This document shows, in pieces, positions 12,001 to 24,900 of a stretch of 64,000 nt of DNA; positions within the stretch are counted from its first letter, which is position 1, and every line of letters begins with the position of its first letter. The notes under the pieces are model-generated. The model saw only the letters and a program-made list of their open reading frames with translations, did no database searches and had not been told where the DNA came from. Both the position numbers and the translations under genes were made by a program. The DNA comes from Beta vulgaris subsp. vulgaris. Taxonomy: Eukaryota > Streptophyta > Magnoliopsida > Caryophyllales > Amaranthaceae. The stretch spans positions 1,309,283-1,373,282 of the forward strand of contig NC_079205.1 of assembly GCF_026745355.1 (NCBI RefSeq), given 5' to 3'.

Positions 12001-15000
12001 TATCTAACTTCAATAATGTAGTCCAAGGCTTTCCCTCGAACTTCACTCAGGCCAGGATTCAGAACATACTTTAACACTGATGATTTCCTTCAATTTAGAG
12101 CACATTCCAATGTTATTACCCTAGATGTCCACATGTTCCACCTCCTCGTCATTGCCCCTTTTTCAAATCTTTGGCGGATTATTTTCCCCTCAAGATAAAC
12201 TGGGACCCTGCTGGGAAAGGGAGTAATAGGACTAGCGAGATCTTTTAGTTATAAACAGATGAGGTAAAGGGCATCCAGTAACACAGTGCTTTCAAGCTGC
12301 CTTTTCCAAAAGCAAATGATAAGACCTTCCCACCTAAGTCTCAGACACTGGAGAGAACATGCTTATTGCCAAGCTTCACTTTGGCAAAATTCCCCCACAG
12401 ATTGCAGGGAAGTGATCTTTCTGGATAGAACAAGTCAGGGAAATAAACAAATCTTGGATAATTATGACACCATGTATTGGACACCTACCCTTTTGAATGT
12501 ACTTGAAGCAAGATGCCCCACTGATTTGTTTTAGGGCGGAGCATCAAGCAACGCAAATGTTCTCTCTCCTCTCATCTATATCTATATATAATTTATATAT
12601 ATATTACTTCCTATGCCTAAGACAGAATAGCACTATTTATTTTTTATGTTGTCCCAACCACATTACATTATCTTATTCATGAGACCACCATCTCCAATAA
12701 CAGCTACAATTTCGTTTGTTCTCTTCTCAAATTTAAGTTACCCACTTTCTCCCATCACTCTACTTTTCTCGCAATTATCAAAATATAATACTCACTAACT
12801 CCAATCAAATCTATTTGTCTACAAATACTAACAAAGAATCCCCTTACCAAAAAAACCCTCTCCTAACACTTAGTTCCTTTCTCTACAATCTTTTTTGGGA
12901 CGGAGAAAGTATATGTTCAGAAAGCCTTGTCTTATTTAGTTACCGCACGACACCATCCAATTATTAGTGACATGGTGATACATCATCTTCATAGATGACT
13001 TGGTGTAGCATAATAATAGCTTCACCGTCTCCTATCAAGGCTCTTCTCAAATTTAGGGTTTAATGAATTTCCAGCTTGAGAACTCTGCGTGTAGTGACCA
13101 ACCACCAAGGCAAACTGGCGGACTATGTAGTAAATTAAGAATGGCATCTGCTTCCAAATATGAATTGTAAAAACAAGAAGGCACACATACATACAGCCCA
13201 CAACCACCAGTGTTGTGTAGCCTACACAAGCCCCAGTCCCACAAATCCAAGAGCCCGTTAGGTCCATCTTTGTCCCTGATGACTCCTTCCATGGTGCTTG
13301 AATGTAGCTAAGACAAATCACCACCACCACTTGGTTGGCCTCAACATTAGAGAAGACTATATCTCCCAAAATGTTAAATTTACAAAAAACAAATTGTGCA
13401 TCACACGGGTCAAATATTAGGTTCTTTTCGATAATGAAATCAAGGTATCATTAGGACTCACATAAATTGAGTCTTCTTAATTGCTCTCTTTATATTCCAA
13501 AATATACACCCAAACATCACTGACCACACTGACCTTATTCCCAACTTCCACAACCTCATCCAAGATCTTTTTTACCCAACTTTTTCCTCACCCCAATTAG
13601 AATTCTGACCTCTGAACTCTGACCACTCCCTAATTATAGATGCCCATACATTATCCAGTTTTGATTTCTATAACACTTTAGTTATCAACAAAGCTATGAT
13701 CCATTGCCACATCATGTTGTCTAAGTGCCCCCAACAATTGCTTAATCCATGTGACCATCTCCACAGAAGAGTAAGATAACTAATTTACTCTTTTCCCATA
13801 TTTCCTCAGCCAAATATAAATTTGAATAATATCATGGCAAATACAATTCTCTAATTCTCTACTATTCAGCAGATTTTTGTTGTTCACAAATCCCCGACTA
13901 TCAAGCAAGAAACTTGCCTTCCCCTAATCTCCTCTGCCCCCTTTCACTCCAGTTATTCACGGAGATCAATAAATGCACTCCAGCTAATAATTATTAAACC
14001 TTTGCCTTTTTGGAATTGCATATCACTAGTTCTTTCATATGCTAATCCATCCCATGCTCCATAAAAGACCATCAAATAAGAAGATAATAAGGCCGTGAAT
14101 TTTGGTCGAGTATGTGTGCTATAGCCAGTTCATAATCAACAAAAGAGAGCTGAACTTGATGCAGACATATTAATTATTATAGTCACATGCCAAGGTCTGT
14201 TTATTTGATCTATACTTCTTTGCCCACACAGTTAACAAGCCAACTAGTCAATCCATTTAGTGAGTCAATACAGGTCTTTCTATCTGGGGTGGAAAAGAAG
14301 GTTGAAAGTTATCTGACACTAGGGTCATTATTAATTTGTTGTTTTACATCTCTTTTTTTTCCTTTCACACCATAAGAGTAATACTATTTTCAGTCCTCAC
14401 TAGCATAGCAAAAGGTGATACTATTTTCCCTAGCATGGCAATATAGCAGGCTATGTAGCAACTAGCAAGAGTGAGCAGATAGAATCCTGTCAAATCCCAT
14501 CATGACAAATAGCCACTTAAATTTAAAACTGCCAGTGAAAAAAGAAAGAAATTATGTCAAGCTAGGGTTAGGAAAAGGCATAGATTGATTCAGGGGCAAT
14601 GCCTTATGAGAATCTTATTAACCACCACAAGCGCATCCATACAGCACAACACCACAAATAGCCTCCTAATTTTTAGATATGCTAGAGGAAACCCAATAAA
14701 TTATGTCAAGACAGGGTTAGAGAAAGGCACATACAAGTCCAGAGACAAAAACTTAAAAAGTTCAATTAGTATACACAAACACACATTAGGGTGAACTCCA
14801 CTATTACTAAACCAACAGACTGCCTATGATGCTGGAAGTTTATGTGACAAACTACATGGAGAGCTTATCACCATATATAAAATCAACAAGAGTACAAGAC
14901 ATACCTTGGATTAGGGTTTCCTCTCACCACCTTCTGCCCATACTTGCGCCAGCGATACCCATCATCAAGAATATCAACCTCACTCACTGTTTGAACAACA

Positions 15001-18000
15001 ACACGTGGTTCTCGGATAGGCTTAACTACTGAATTGATGTCCATTTCACCTATTTCCATCCTCCTGGTAGCAAATGTCACAATTTAGTTAAGCTTGCTTT
15101 ACAATTGAGTACATTAGAGTAGGTTATAGGTATACCTCCTCTTTGCATATGGATCATCGTCATCAGCGTCATCGGTGACCCTATTTAATTGGGAAGCACC
15201 AAGATCTCCACTGTTGTCATTAGCTCCACAGGGGGACAGGTCGGGCGTGCCACTCGATTCATTGTTATGGGCTGTTTGACCATACGAATTCGCTGGCATT
15301 CCTGCAATACCATTACAAGCAACACATGATGAAGCTAGCAACATTAAAAAGCAGATTAAGGATAAGCATTGTCTCAGTTACCTTCTTGACCATTAAATGG
15401 AGGCACGCGGTCAGACTTTTCTTCAAGAGCTGACATCATAGACCCCGCAGGAAGTCGGCGATTAGGTTGAGGTTTTGGATGATCATGTGTACCCTTGTAT
15501 ATAATCTCAGTTATTGTTCCGTCAGGAGATCGCTCAAACAATTTTTTTACTTCACAATTTGGATGCGTACATTTATAATAACTTCGAGGAAATTCACTTC
15601 CCTTAACAAGCTTCTGTCCATACTTTCTCCAGTTATAACCATCATCTGATGTTCGCTCAGATACTTGAGATCCTAGTCCTTTCTGTTCAGATGGTGGTGT
15701 CTGGCCTTCATTGTTCGAGTCATCTTTCTGATTGAGTTCGTTCGAATCAACTTCAGGAGGTACGGCAGAGGATGGAAGAGCCATTGTTGATCTCTGTTCA
15801 TTTGTGGGTGCAACTTCACTTTTAACTACTACAGGTGGATCAGACGTCTGAGAAGGGCACTCCGGTTGGACTTGGTTAACTTGCCCAGCTTGCTGTTGGT
15901 TCAGTTCTGCAGAAGAAACCTTGGTTGCAACAGACGAGTGAGGTAATATACTAAACACAGTGAGATAGGAGCATGTTTGTCTACATATGCATGTTGCAAA
16001 TCAGACCTTTTAAATTAGTGAAGCAACAACAAAAGTTACCAATAAGCTCAATGGAAGATTCATTCCTGTATTTACTATCAAAACATCTAGCAGAACCATA
16101 AAGAGTAAAAAGAAATAACACACTATTAATCTATAAAACAGTACACGTCAAGTTCTTAACTCTAAGCAAATGATGGTATAAGAAGAAAACACCACATGCC
16201 AGTTTATTTACCAGAGATCCTGGGAAAGAAAAGCCTCCGAAAGAATACGATCCCGAATTGGGTTTGAATTCAAAGCCATTTGATTGAGTACCATCCAATG
16301 TACTAGCACTATTCATAACAGATGGATATGTGGTGGACCCCCCAGAAGTGCACTGCATCATCTGTGGCTTGAAGAGGGAACCAGTTGTTGGAGAAGGCTC
16401 TCCCTGAAAGATATAAACAAACTTATAAGCAACCCATTTATTCTTAGTTCTTGTTCTCTTTAAGACTATATCAAACGAAAACATTATGGACCTTCAACAA
16501 AGCACAACACATAAAACCAAAAGGCGACAAAAGGACATGGGGATGACAGAGGAATGGACTATTACCATCGCTAAAGAAAAGAGGGCAGAGCTATCACCCT
16601 AACTAAACGTGTATGCTTATCATGATAGCTCAGTGAACTAGCAAATCATTATATAAGTTTATTATCATCTAGGAAATTGTAACAAGTCCAAGACACTTAG
16701 CAATAGCAAATGAGGCAAACCTAGAGCATAATCCAGGTAATCGGACAAGTGTAACTACAATAGAACAAACTTTTCAATCAAAACCCATCAAGAATAGTTT
16801 GGGAAAAGTGACACTTTCATGTCAATGTATGAATGTGATACAAAAATAGCAATGGACCACTGGACATCCAATTAAGAAGACAGAACAAAGACAGCCCAAA
16901 AAGAAACAAAAGCAAAAGCACCAAATGGAAGGAAAAAAGGCAAATATATTCACTCTTTGCGAAGAAACAACACTGCAGTTCAACCAGAAAACTAAAACCA
17001 AATTAAAAAGCTCAACACTTGTAAAGACTAAAGACATAAGCATATTCTAAAACAGGAAATAATACTATTTAGCATAACAATCAATGATGGCACAACAAAA
17101 GCATTTGAATATAACAATACTATTAAGTAACAAGCATCAGAATCAATCTACATTCCTCCATTAACCCATTTTCTATAATTCTTTTCCCCCTCCCATAATT
17201 TAACAACTTGTCTAAACAAAGATTATGTAATAATCACATGAACAAAGCACCTAATGCTCTCCCCACCCCGCCCCTCCCCATCCCGCCCATCTTGGTTACA
17301 AAACTAACGGAATCCGATAATTCCCCCTTCTCTATTTATAATATAACGAAAAGAACTTCACAGTCAATTAAATTAGGTTACATTAAGCATCTTACAGCCC
17401 ACCAGCTCCATCCCGAAATTCCCACTAAAGACAGTACAGACAGAACAGACAGAATTGAAATGACTTCACACTTCACAGCAACAACATTCACCCACAACAC
17501 AAACATCAATGTTATCAAACCCGAAAAACAACAACGTTTCGTGTTCGATTCACCAACTCAACAAAACTTACTGAACTTAAAATCTATCATTTCCGCAACC
17601 ACAATTCTCACAAACTCCCCCCTAATTAGCTAATTTCACCACCAAACTAACATTTCCCCTTTCTCAAAATCTACCCTAATTAACTCATAATTCACTTATT
17701 CTCCACAACAAACCTAAAAAATTCAGCTCAAACCCTATCATTTCTCATTCCATCACCTCCAAACTCAAAATCCATTAATCACAAACTACCTTAATTGTAA
17801 CAAAAATCTAAACCTAAATCCCACTAATTAGCTAAAAAATTCAACACCAAACTAACATTTACCCCCTTTCTCAAAATCTACCCTAGTTAGCTCATAATTC
17901 ACCACCAAACTAACATTTCCCCCTTTCTCAAAATCTACCCTAGTTAGCTCATAATTTCACCACAACAAAACCTAATTTCTCATTTCATCACCTCCAAACT

Positions 18001-18437
18001 CAAAATTCATTATAATTTATAACAAAAATCATAAAAACACAAACATAAATAAATAACAATTAAAAAATTAGGAGAGAGAAAATGAAAAAGAAAAAAAAAA
18101 CCTTGAGATTGGAGAGGAAGACAGGAGACTCAATAAACGACGTCGGACTGAACATAGGAGGTACAGTAATGCACGGTGACCTAGAGATCGGAAGTTTCGC
18201 CGGTGACATTAACTTATACCTCGCATTATTATTATTATTATTATTACTATTATTATAATTATAACTATTTGTATTAATATTATTATTTTGGTGGTTTGAT
18301 ACAGTAGAGGTTGCGCAACTTTCGTTTGTTGTAGTTTTGCGAAGATCAGAACCGTCGATTGTTGTGATCATCAACGATGATGTCGCCGGAGATTCGACGG
18401 AGAAAGTTCCGGCGACGGTGGTGGAAGAATCGTCCAT
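9039..18437 (-). CDS. WRKY20: Group I WRKY transcription factor, WRKY20-like
   Basis: A nuclear DNA-binding regulator that recognises W-box (TTGAC) promoters. Exons on the minus strand: 18102-18437, 16212-16403, 15382-15919, 15136-15301, 14905-15063 and 9039-9540; the phases close to 630 residues. An Asn-rich tract (from a TTA/ATT microsatellite) precedes the WRKY20-type segment [17 protein letters not shown] and [12 protein letters not shown]. The first WRKY domain is near residue 273 (NWRKYGQK, C2H2 ending HDH). The second is near 450 (RWRKYGQK, C2H2 ending HNH). Between them lies the basic stretch KRRRMEIGE. The C-terminus NMGRILMGP also fits WRKY20. The last intron (9541-14904) splits the second WRKY domain after NPNPR, the conserved position of that family intron. 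The acceptor of exon 3 (15919) was chosen because it alone keeps phase with exon 2. A possible 26-nt micro-exon at 16040-16065 has good splice sites but does not fit exon 2. Confidence 0.9.
11432..11740. mobile_element. MITE-like element with AATCAGT subterminal repeats
   Basis: The ends are inverse: GCCTGTGTTCACTTCACCTT at the left and AAGGTGAAGCAAACAGCACC at the right. The interior holds many copies of AATCAGTTTC or AATCAGTAAA on both sides of the centre. This layout, TIRs plus dense subterminal repeats, matches the Harbinger-like elements at 38-42 kb. No clear target duplication was found. Confidence 0.5.
12607..12909. mobile_element. Stowaway-like MITE (diverged)
   Basis: It is bounded by TA on each side. 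The left end CTTCCTATGCC and the inverse of the right end CTTTCTCCGTCCC agree only in part, as in an old copy. It lies in the large WRKY20 intron. Confidence 0.4.
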
Positions 18438-19560
18438 TACAGCATTTATCTGTGAAGGGCAATTTGGGAAAGAAAAAAAAAAGGAGAGAAAAAAAATATT
18501 TGAGGAGAGAGAAAGAAATGAGGAGAGAGAAAAAAGACAGAGAGAGTGGGAGACGTGAGAGTGTTGACTAGTTACAACGGATCTGAGAATTGGTGGGACA
18601 TGTTTTGTGTAGTGTAGTGGGAGGTTAGACGACGGCGTTTTTGGGTAATGATGCTTATTTGTTTGTTTTTTTTTTTTTTTTTGAAGAGGGAAATGTAAAG
18701 GTTCCTGATAATGCGGGGTTTTGTCTTTTTTAGTGTGAATGTAATAACTGAAATTTGGATACTATAAAGAAAATTAAAGCCTATATTTATCAGTTCATGC
18801 TGTTTAGTTTTTTAAAAAATGGGAGGAGTGGAGTAGTGGAGTAGTGGCATCGCATTTTACATTGTATTCCTGATGTTTATCCCTTAATCATGTTGTTTAA
18901 CTTTTTTTTTACTTTTTTTCTTTTTAGTAATGAACAATTGTTGTCGTGGAGTTCGTGTATGTTAATGTTCATAGAACGTATTGCAATTTCTTTGGGGTGG
19001 TTAAATTTCGTACTAAATGTTTTTATTATCGTCTTAAATATGTATATATATACTACCTCTGTTTTTTTTAGTTGCAACGATTTAACATAAAGTAGAGAGG
19101 GAAAATGTCCAATCGTTGCAACTAAAAAAAAAACAGAGGTAGTATATATATATAGATGTGAGAGGTGGTTCTTTAGTTTGAAGTGTGGTTCATGGTATAA
19201 GATATAGGCATGCCTCGAGATTAGGTGGTTCTTATTCTCATTTTTTATCAAATGTGCAAGAGAAATAATAAGAGAAGTATTTTTCTTCTTTGCTCTCGCC
19301 ATATATGATGTTTTGTCTTCCTTCATCATGTCGCCGAGGAGACACATTGACTTGGAATCGGCATCATTTTACCTTAACAACAGTGCTAAGAATATTAGTA
19401 TTTGCAGTTATCGAGGAATCGAAGGAGAGAGATTGCACTATGGTGGTTGGACGATGAATCAACTAATAATAATAACGATCAACCAAAATATCATTGCTTA
19501 ATTGAATTGGTTCTTTTTTTTTGGGATTGTTGGTATCATCCTATTATTGACGGTTGACAA
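18438..19560. promoter_or_regulatory. WRKY20 upstream region (template of a local duplication)
   Basis: This is the 5' flank and probable leader/promoter of WRKY20. It holds purine-rich AGAGAGAAAA tracts (18470-18550), a poly-T run near 18667 and the small MITE at 19053-19142. Segments of it recur at about 20.1-21.5 kb. A TTGACTAG motif, a W-box-like site, is near 18563 and recurs near 20439, which would suit WRKY self-regulation; this is inference only. Confidence 0.4.
19053..19142. mobile_element. Short Stowaway-like MITE with near-perfect hairpin
   Basis: This 90-bp element lies between TA dinucleotides. The left arm begins CTACCTCTGTTTTTTTTAGT and continues into GTTGCAACGATT. The right arm is its inverse, AATCGTTGCAAC and so on to CAGAGGTAG. 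The arms are about 33 bp with very few differences, so it is either young or under folding constraint. It is missing from the corresponding duplicate near 20.8-21.0 kb. Confidence 0.8.
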
Positions 19561-20039
19561 TGGTACGCAATATTATTTTTTTACCTCCTTATTGATTTCA
19601 CCGTCTTTACGACTTTTTATCATAGTGATTGTTTAGTTAACAAAATGTAAGGCCAAGCTTTTGATTTAACGTTTTAGACTTGTAGTGTTCTTTCCTCACT
19701 TCAAAATTTTCACTTATGGTACTTTGCAACATTCAACTACATCCAAATAAACGCTTTGTTATATGAACAAAAGACTCTTTATATCGTATATACGTATCAC
19801 AACAGCATAATTTTAATACTCTTAACTTCTTTCAAGAAGAATTCTTACATGAAGCAATTAGTGGAATTCAATTGAATTAATTAATTTCATATTAGATGAT
19901 TATGAATATTATACATAAAAACAATATTAGAAATTGTGCAATTCAACACATTTAATATAAGCTCACAAAAAACTTAAAAATTTGCAGATTTTTCCTGTAA
20001 AATTGTTGCACAATTTACTTGTCGAGTATACCAATAGCA

Positions 20040-21540
20040 AGATTATGTTGAGGTTTTGTCTTTAGTGTGAACGTATAACTGAAATTTGGATACGAGAAAT
20101 TAAATATTGTCTTCATGTTGTTCAGTTTTTATTTTTTAAATTTTTTGAACAATGAATTATTATTATTATTATTATTTTGGGGGTTTGATCCAGTGGAGGT
20201 CGTGCAACTTTCATTTGTACTTCTGCGAAGATCAGAACCATTGATTATCGTGCTCAGCAGTGATAATGTCGCCGGAGATTCGACGGAAAAAGTTCCGACG
20301 ACGGTGGTAAAAGAATTATCCATTACTGCACTTATCGATGAAGCTGGTAATATGTGAAAGAAAAAAAAGAAAGAGGGGGAAAAAATATGAGGGAAGAGAG
20401 AGAAAAGACAGACAGAGAGAAGGGGAGACGTGAGAGTGTTGACTAGTTACAACGGATCTGAGAATTAGAGGGACTGTTTGTGTAGTGTAGTGTGCGATCT
20501 AAACAACGACGTTTTTGGTCAATAATGTCTATTTGTTTTTTTTTTTTGTGGAGAGGTAAATGTAAAGGCTCCTGATAATGCGGGGTTTTGTTCTTTAGTG
20601 TGAACGTATAACTAAAATTTTGATACGAGAAAAGAAATTAAAGCTTGTGTTAATGAGTTAATGTTGTTCATTTTTTTTAAAAAAACTTTTTTTTAATAAT
20701 GAACAATTGTTGCGTGAAGTTCGTGTATGCTAATACAGATGGAACATTTTGCAATTTCTTTGAGGTGGTTAAATTTCGTCCTAAATGTTTTTATTAACGT
20801 GTTAAATATGTATATATATACATTTTTTTTGGCCCTCTTTTGAGGACCCGTAGTAAGATGAATTTTCTCTAGACTGCCCTCGCACAGGGCCACTCACCCA
20901 GAGCCCACCAAACCCCAACCTCCCTTCCCCTCCAACCCCCAACAATATTGATATTATTGCTTCCACCAAGGTTCAAAATAGGAAGCCATATCATTGAACC
21001 CAAAGATCCTTGTTAAATATGTATATATATGTGTGTGTGAGGTTCTTCTCTAGTTTTTTTATAAAGTGGATGAAGTGTGGTTCATGGTCTAAGATCTATG
21101 CATGTGTAGAAGTAGTATATGGAAGGTCGAGATTAGGGGGTTCTTATTCTCATTTTTTCTCGAATGTGCAAGAAAAATTAAAATCGAAATATTTTTCTTC
21201 CTATCTTTCTCTCGTCAAATTTGATGTTTTGTCTCTCCTCCATCATGTCACCGAGGAGACACATTGGACTTAGAATCGACTTCATTTTACCTTAACGACA
21301 GTGCTAGGGATATTAACGTACGCATCTATAGGGGATAGCAGGAGAGAGACCGCATTGTGGTGGTTGAGGGATGAATCAACTAGGAATAATTATCAACGAA
21401 TATATCATTGTTTAGTTGAATTGGAGATCTTTTTATAGGGAAATGTTACTGGTACCATCCAACTATTGAGTTTTGGCAATGGTAGGCAATATTATGTTTA
21501 CATTACGAATGGCACCATTATATTTATGACTTTTAATTCG
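20040..21540. repeat. Duplicated copy of the WRKY20 exon 1/upstream segment
   Basis: Blocks match 18290-19500 in order: the exon 1 start, the purine-rich tract, the GTGAGAGTGTTGACTAGTTA stretch, the poly-T run, the block with AAATTTCGT.CTAAATGTTT, and the block with TCACCGAGGAGACACATT. A GC-richer insert (about 20830-20985) with CCCTCTTTTGAGGACCCG interrupts it. Part of the block recurs within the copy (20040-20140 and 20580-20690), so the history involves more than one event. Confidence 0.7.
20129..20323 (-). pseudogene. Truncated duplicate of WRKY20 exon 1
   Basis: The 64-codon frame starts [20 protein letters not shown] and keeps IINGSDLRR and ESCTTSTGSNPQNNN, closely matching the first about 50 residues of WRKY20 ([20 protein letters not shown]). 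It stops soon after the Asn tract. No KLMSPAKL segment, donor site or WRKY domain follows. The flanks (about 20430-20520 and 21030-21440) also match the region upstream of WRKY20. It is a 5' fragment carried by segmental duplication. Confidence 0.8.
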
Positions 21541-21905
21541 AAGTGATTGTTTAGTTAATAAAATGGGTAAGTCATGTGGGTTGAAGATCCCGATCCTAAT
21601 TTACAAAATTCCGGTTAGATTAAAGGTCGGATTTGTAGAAAGGTCTAGTTTTTATTCTTAAGCAAACAAAATGATTTCATACTTTGTCTTTATAGCATAT
21701 ATTTTTAATTTTTCAACTAATATGATTATAGAAATATAAATTAAGCAAACAAAATTATTTTTTCCAACTCAACAAATTACATTTTGACATAAAAAACTTT
21801 GAAAATATTTATGACAATAGCTAAAAGAAAGATTAACATAATACTTTCCATTCATAATTATACGATCCAATTTCATTTTTAAGATAAAAATCACCAACTT
21901 TTATT

Positions 21906-24900
21906 TTTTTTGATAATTTGCGAGACTCTTTTATTGATAATAATATGGAGGCAGTCTCTATACTCAAAATAGGGTATTCCCCCACTAGGTGGGCGAAGTT
22001 TTCATAGTGCCAAAGCACACCCTATAGAGAGGAGTCCCCCTTCAAAAAATTGATACAATCGAGTCTCATTACAAGAAGCATGAAAGGTGAAAGATTACAA
22101 AACAAATTACATAATTTGATGAAAAGGGAAGGTGCCAGCAGGGTACATTCACCCATACAAATCTGGGCTTAAACGTCCAAAGGCTGAGGTCATAACCAAG
22201 CCACGAAGTTATCCATGCGAGCGAGGCCTTGCTTTGCTAAGGTGTCGGCCACCTGATTTGAGGATCTTCCCTTGTGAACTATGGTGATATCCAATTCTCC
22301 ATTGCAAGCTGATCTGATGAAGTTTAGATGAAATCCAAGATTCCATGGGCCTCCCTGTTCCCCGGTACACCAAGCTACAGCATTAGCGGAATCTGATTCT
22401 ATCATGAGGGATGATTTTCTGAAAGCATCATTAGTCAAGGTGATTGAAAGGGCACGATGAATTGCGAGAACTTCCGCGCTATTTATCTCCATTGTCGGTA
22501 TTGACATTGAGAAAACACATTTGAAATGGCCCAAGTGGTTACGGAGAACACCTCCAATTGCGGCTTTGTTCATGGCGGTATTATAGGATGCATCTACGTT
22601 CCACTTTAGCATATTCTCACAAGGGGCTATCCATATTGCTGCTGCAGGGTCAGCCATATTTGTTAGTTTTTGGGGCCCATCGCCCCATAAAAGACATCTT
22701 GGGTTTCGCTGAATGTCCATTGGGGAGTATGGGAAGGCATCAGTCCATCCAGAGATCCACCATCCTAGCCTCAGCAGGATTAGATCACAGACATCCGAAG
22801 GTGAAGAGGCAATTTTATCAAAAATTCGTGAGTTTCGTTCTTTCCATATTGACCATGGAATGATAAAAAAAATCGCCTGCCAGACTTTCTTGAAGAAGGG
22901 AGATTTTAAAGGAGACACCCATTGATCAAATAAGGATCGCAAGGATAGTGGAAAACACCATTTGGTATTCCACATCCCCATCCACCAGTTCCAAATATGA
23001 GATGCGAAGGGGCAGTGAAGAAATAGGTGGTTATGATGTTCTGGGGAGGAGTTGCATAACCCACAAATATCTTCTGATTGAGGAATGATTCCAAGGGAAG
23101 CTAATTTGCTTTTGGTGTTTGTTTGGCCCAGTAGAGTGGCCCAAATGAAAATTTCAATGCGGTGAGGTACTAGGCCAGCCCATATCCCTTTGATTGCATC
23201 TATGTGAGGAGGAAGGGTCGCTTTTGCCATTTCCAACGAGAAGGATTTTGATGAGAAATTACCTGATTTGTGGAAGGTCCATATGGGTGAGTCATTATGC
23301 CCAGGTGCAAGAAAACCTGCTGAAGGAGTTGTAGTAGATTTTCTTTTTCCTCTGTATCACGAGTTCGGAGTTCCCTAGTCCAAGAGAATGACCAGGCCCA
23401 CTACTGGAGGCCATCCCAGTAGCCCATTGAGGCTATTGAAGCAGTTTTATGTGCCGCTAAGAGGAAGAGGCGGGGGAAAAGGATTTTCAAGGGCTTAGGC
23501 CCAATCCACACGTGATGCCAAAAAAGAGTATCAGCCCCATCTCCAATTAACATTCTCCAGCCTTGAAAAGCCAGGTTTTTGATGTTGGGTTTTTTAGAAC
23601 TGCATTACAAATATTTTGCTATGGGCCGCCTTGTTTTTGGGTTTTTATGTCATGGATGGTGAAGGTTTGGGGGTATTTGTATTTTCCCATACAATCTGTC
23701 TCCATAGAGGGGATGGATCACTGAAAAATTTCCATATCCATTTGTATAGAAGTGCCAAATTTCGGTGATAGATATTGCCAAGGTTTAGTCCTCCCAAGGA
23801 TTTGGGGAGTTCTACAGTATTCCATGCGACAAGCGATAGGGACTTTTTCCCTTTTTCACCACTCCAAAGGAATTGTCTTTGGATTTTGTTGATTTTCTCT
23901 ATAACAGATTTTGGGATTGGGAAGATGGACATATAGTAGAGGGGAAGGCTGGATATTGATGATTTTATAAGTGTGGCCCTACCACCTATAGATAGTAATC
24001 TCCCTTTCCAAGAATCAAGCTTCTTTGATATTCTATCAATAATCGGGTCCCATGATTTGACTCTAGAAATATCACATCCAATGGGAAGGCCAAGGTAGGT
24101 GAAAGGTAAGGTGCCTCCGGTGCATAAGAGTGTTTTAGTGCCTCCGGATTAAAGCCTTTTTGATGTTTTGCAGGTATTGTATGTTTGGGGGGCAAAAGAT
24201 TAGGGTGTCATCTGCATATTGAAGGTGTGAGAGACACAAGCCACCTTTCGATGTTTCAACCCCTTCCCAATAGCCGTGATTTATTGCTTTATGAATTAGC
24301 AGGTTTAGTGACTCCACCGCTAGTACAAGTAAGAATGGTGATAAGGGGTCCCCTTGGCGAAGCCCCTTTTGGAGTTTAAAGGGAGGTGTAGGAGAACCAT
24401 TGATCAGAATTGAAGATGAGGCAGTCATTACACATGATCGGATCCATTGGCGCCACTTTATAGGGAAGTTCATTTTTTTCCAAAATCCAGTCGAGGAATT
24501 TCCAACATACACTGTCGAAGGCCTTATGGAAATCTATTTTGAGGAGTGAGGTTGGTGTTTTCTTTCTTTTGCAAGTGTCGATGAGTTCCCCTGCTATAAG
24601 AGCGCTGTCCAAAATCTGTCGGCCTTCTATGAAGACTGATTGTGCAGGCCCTACAAGTGTATTCATAACCTTTTGGAGGCGGTTTGTGAGAATCTTGGCC
24701 ACGATTTTGTATAGGCAACCCACCATACTAATGGGTCGGAAATCTTTAAAATCGGATGGTTTATCAACTTTGGGTATTAAGGCAATGTATGCCATGTTAC
24801 AGCCCTGAGGGAGGTGAGAAGATCTCCAAAATTCGAAAACTGTTTCATACACATCTTCTTTAATTACCTCCCAAGCACTTTTAATGAAAGCGAAGTTGAA

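Larger units (their letters stand above)
9541..14904 (-). other. Large WRKY20 intron with MITE insertions
   Basis: This 5.36-kb intron lies inside the second WRKY domain. It contains the AATCAGT-rich element at 11432-11740 and a Stowaway-like element at 12607-12909. I see no supported gene inside it; the longer open frames are short and lack motifs. Confidence 0.7.

Noticed and set aside
17208..17633. 141-codon plus-strand frame ([20 protein letters not shown])
   Set aside because: It lies in WRKY20 intron 1, opposite strand, with Thr/Asn/Ile-rich AT-biased composition and no domain or splice context.
18337..18571. Plus-strand frames rich in Arg/Lys/Glu over the WRKY20 start
   Set aside because: They are the antisense of WRKY20 exon 1 followed by a purine-rich (GA)n tract.
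22558..22925. Plus-strand frames across the LINE
   Set aside because: Antisense shadows of the RNase H/zinc-binding frame at 22190-23236.
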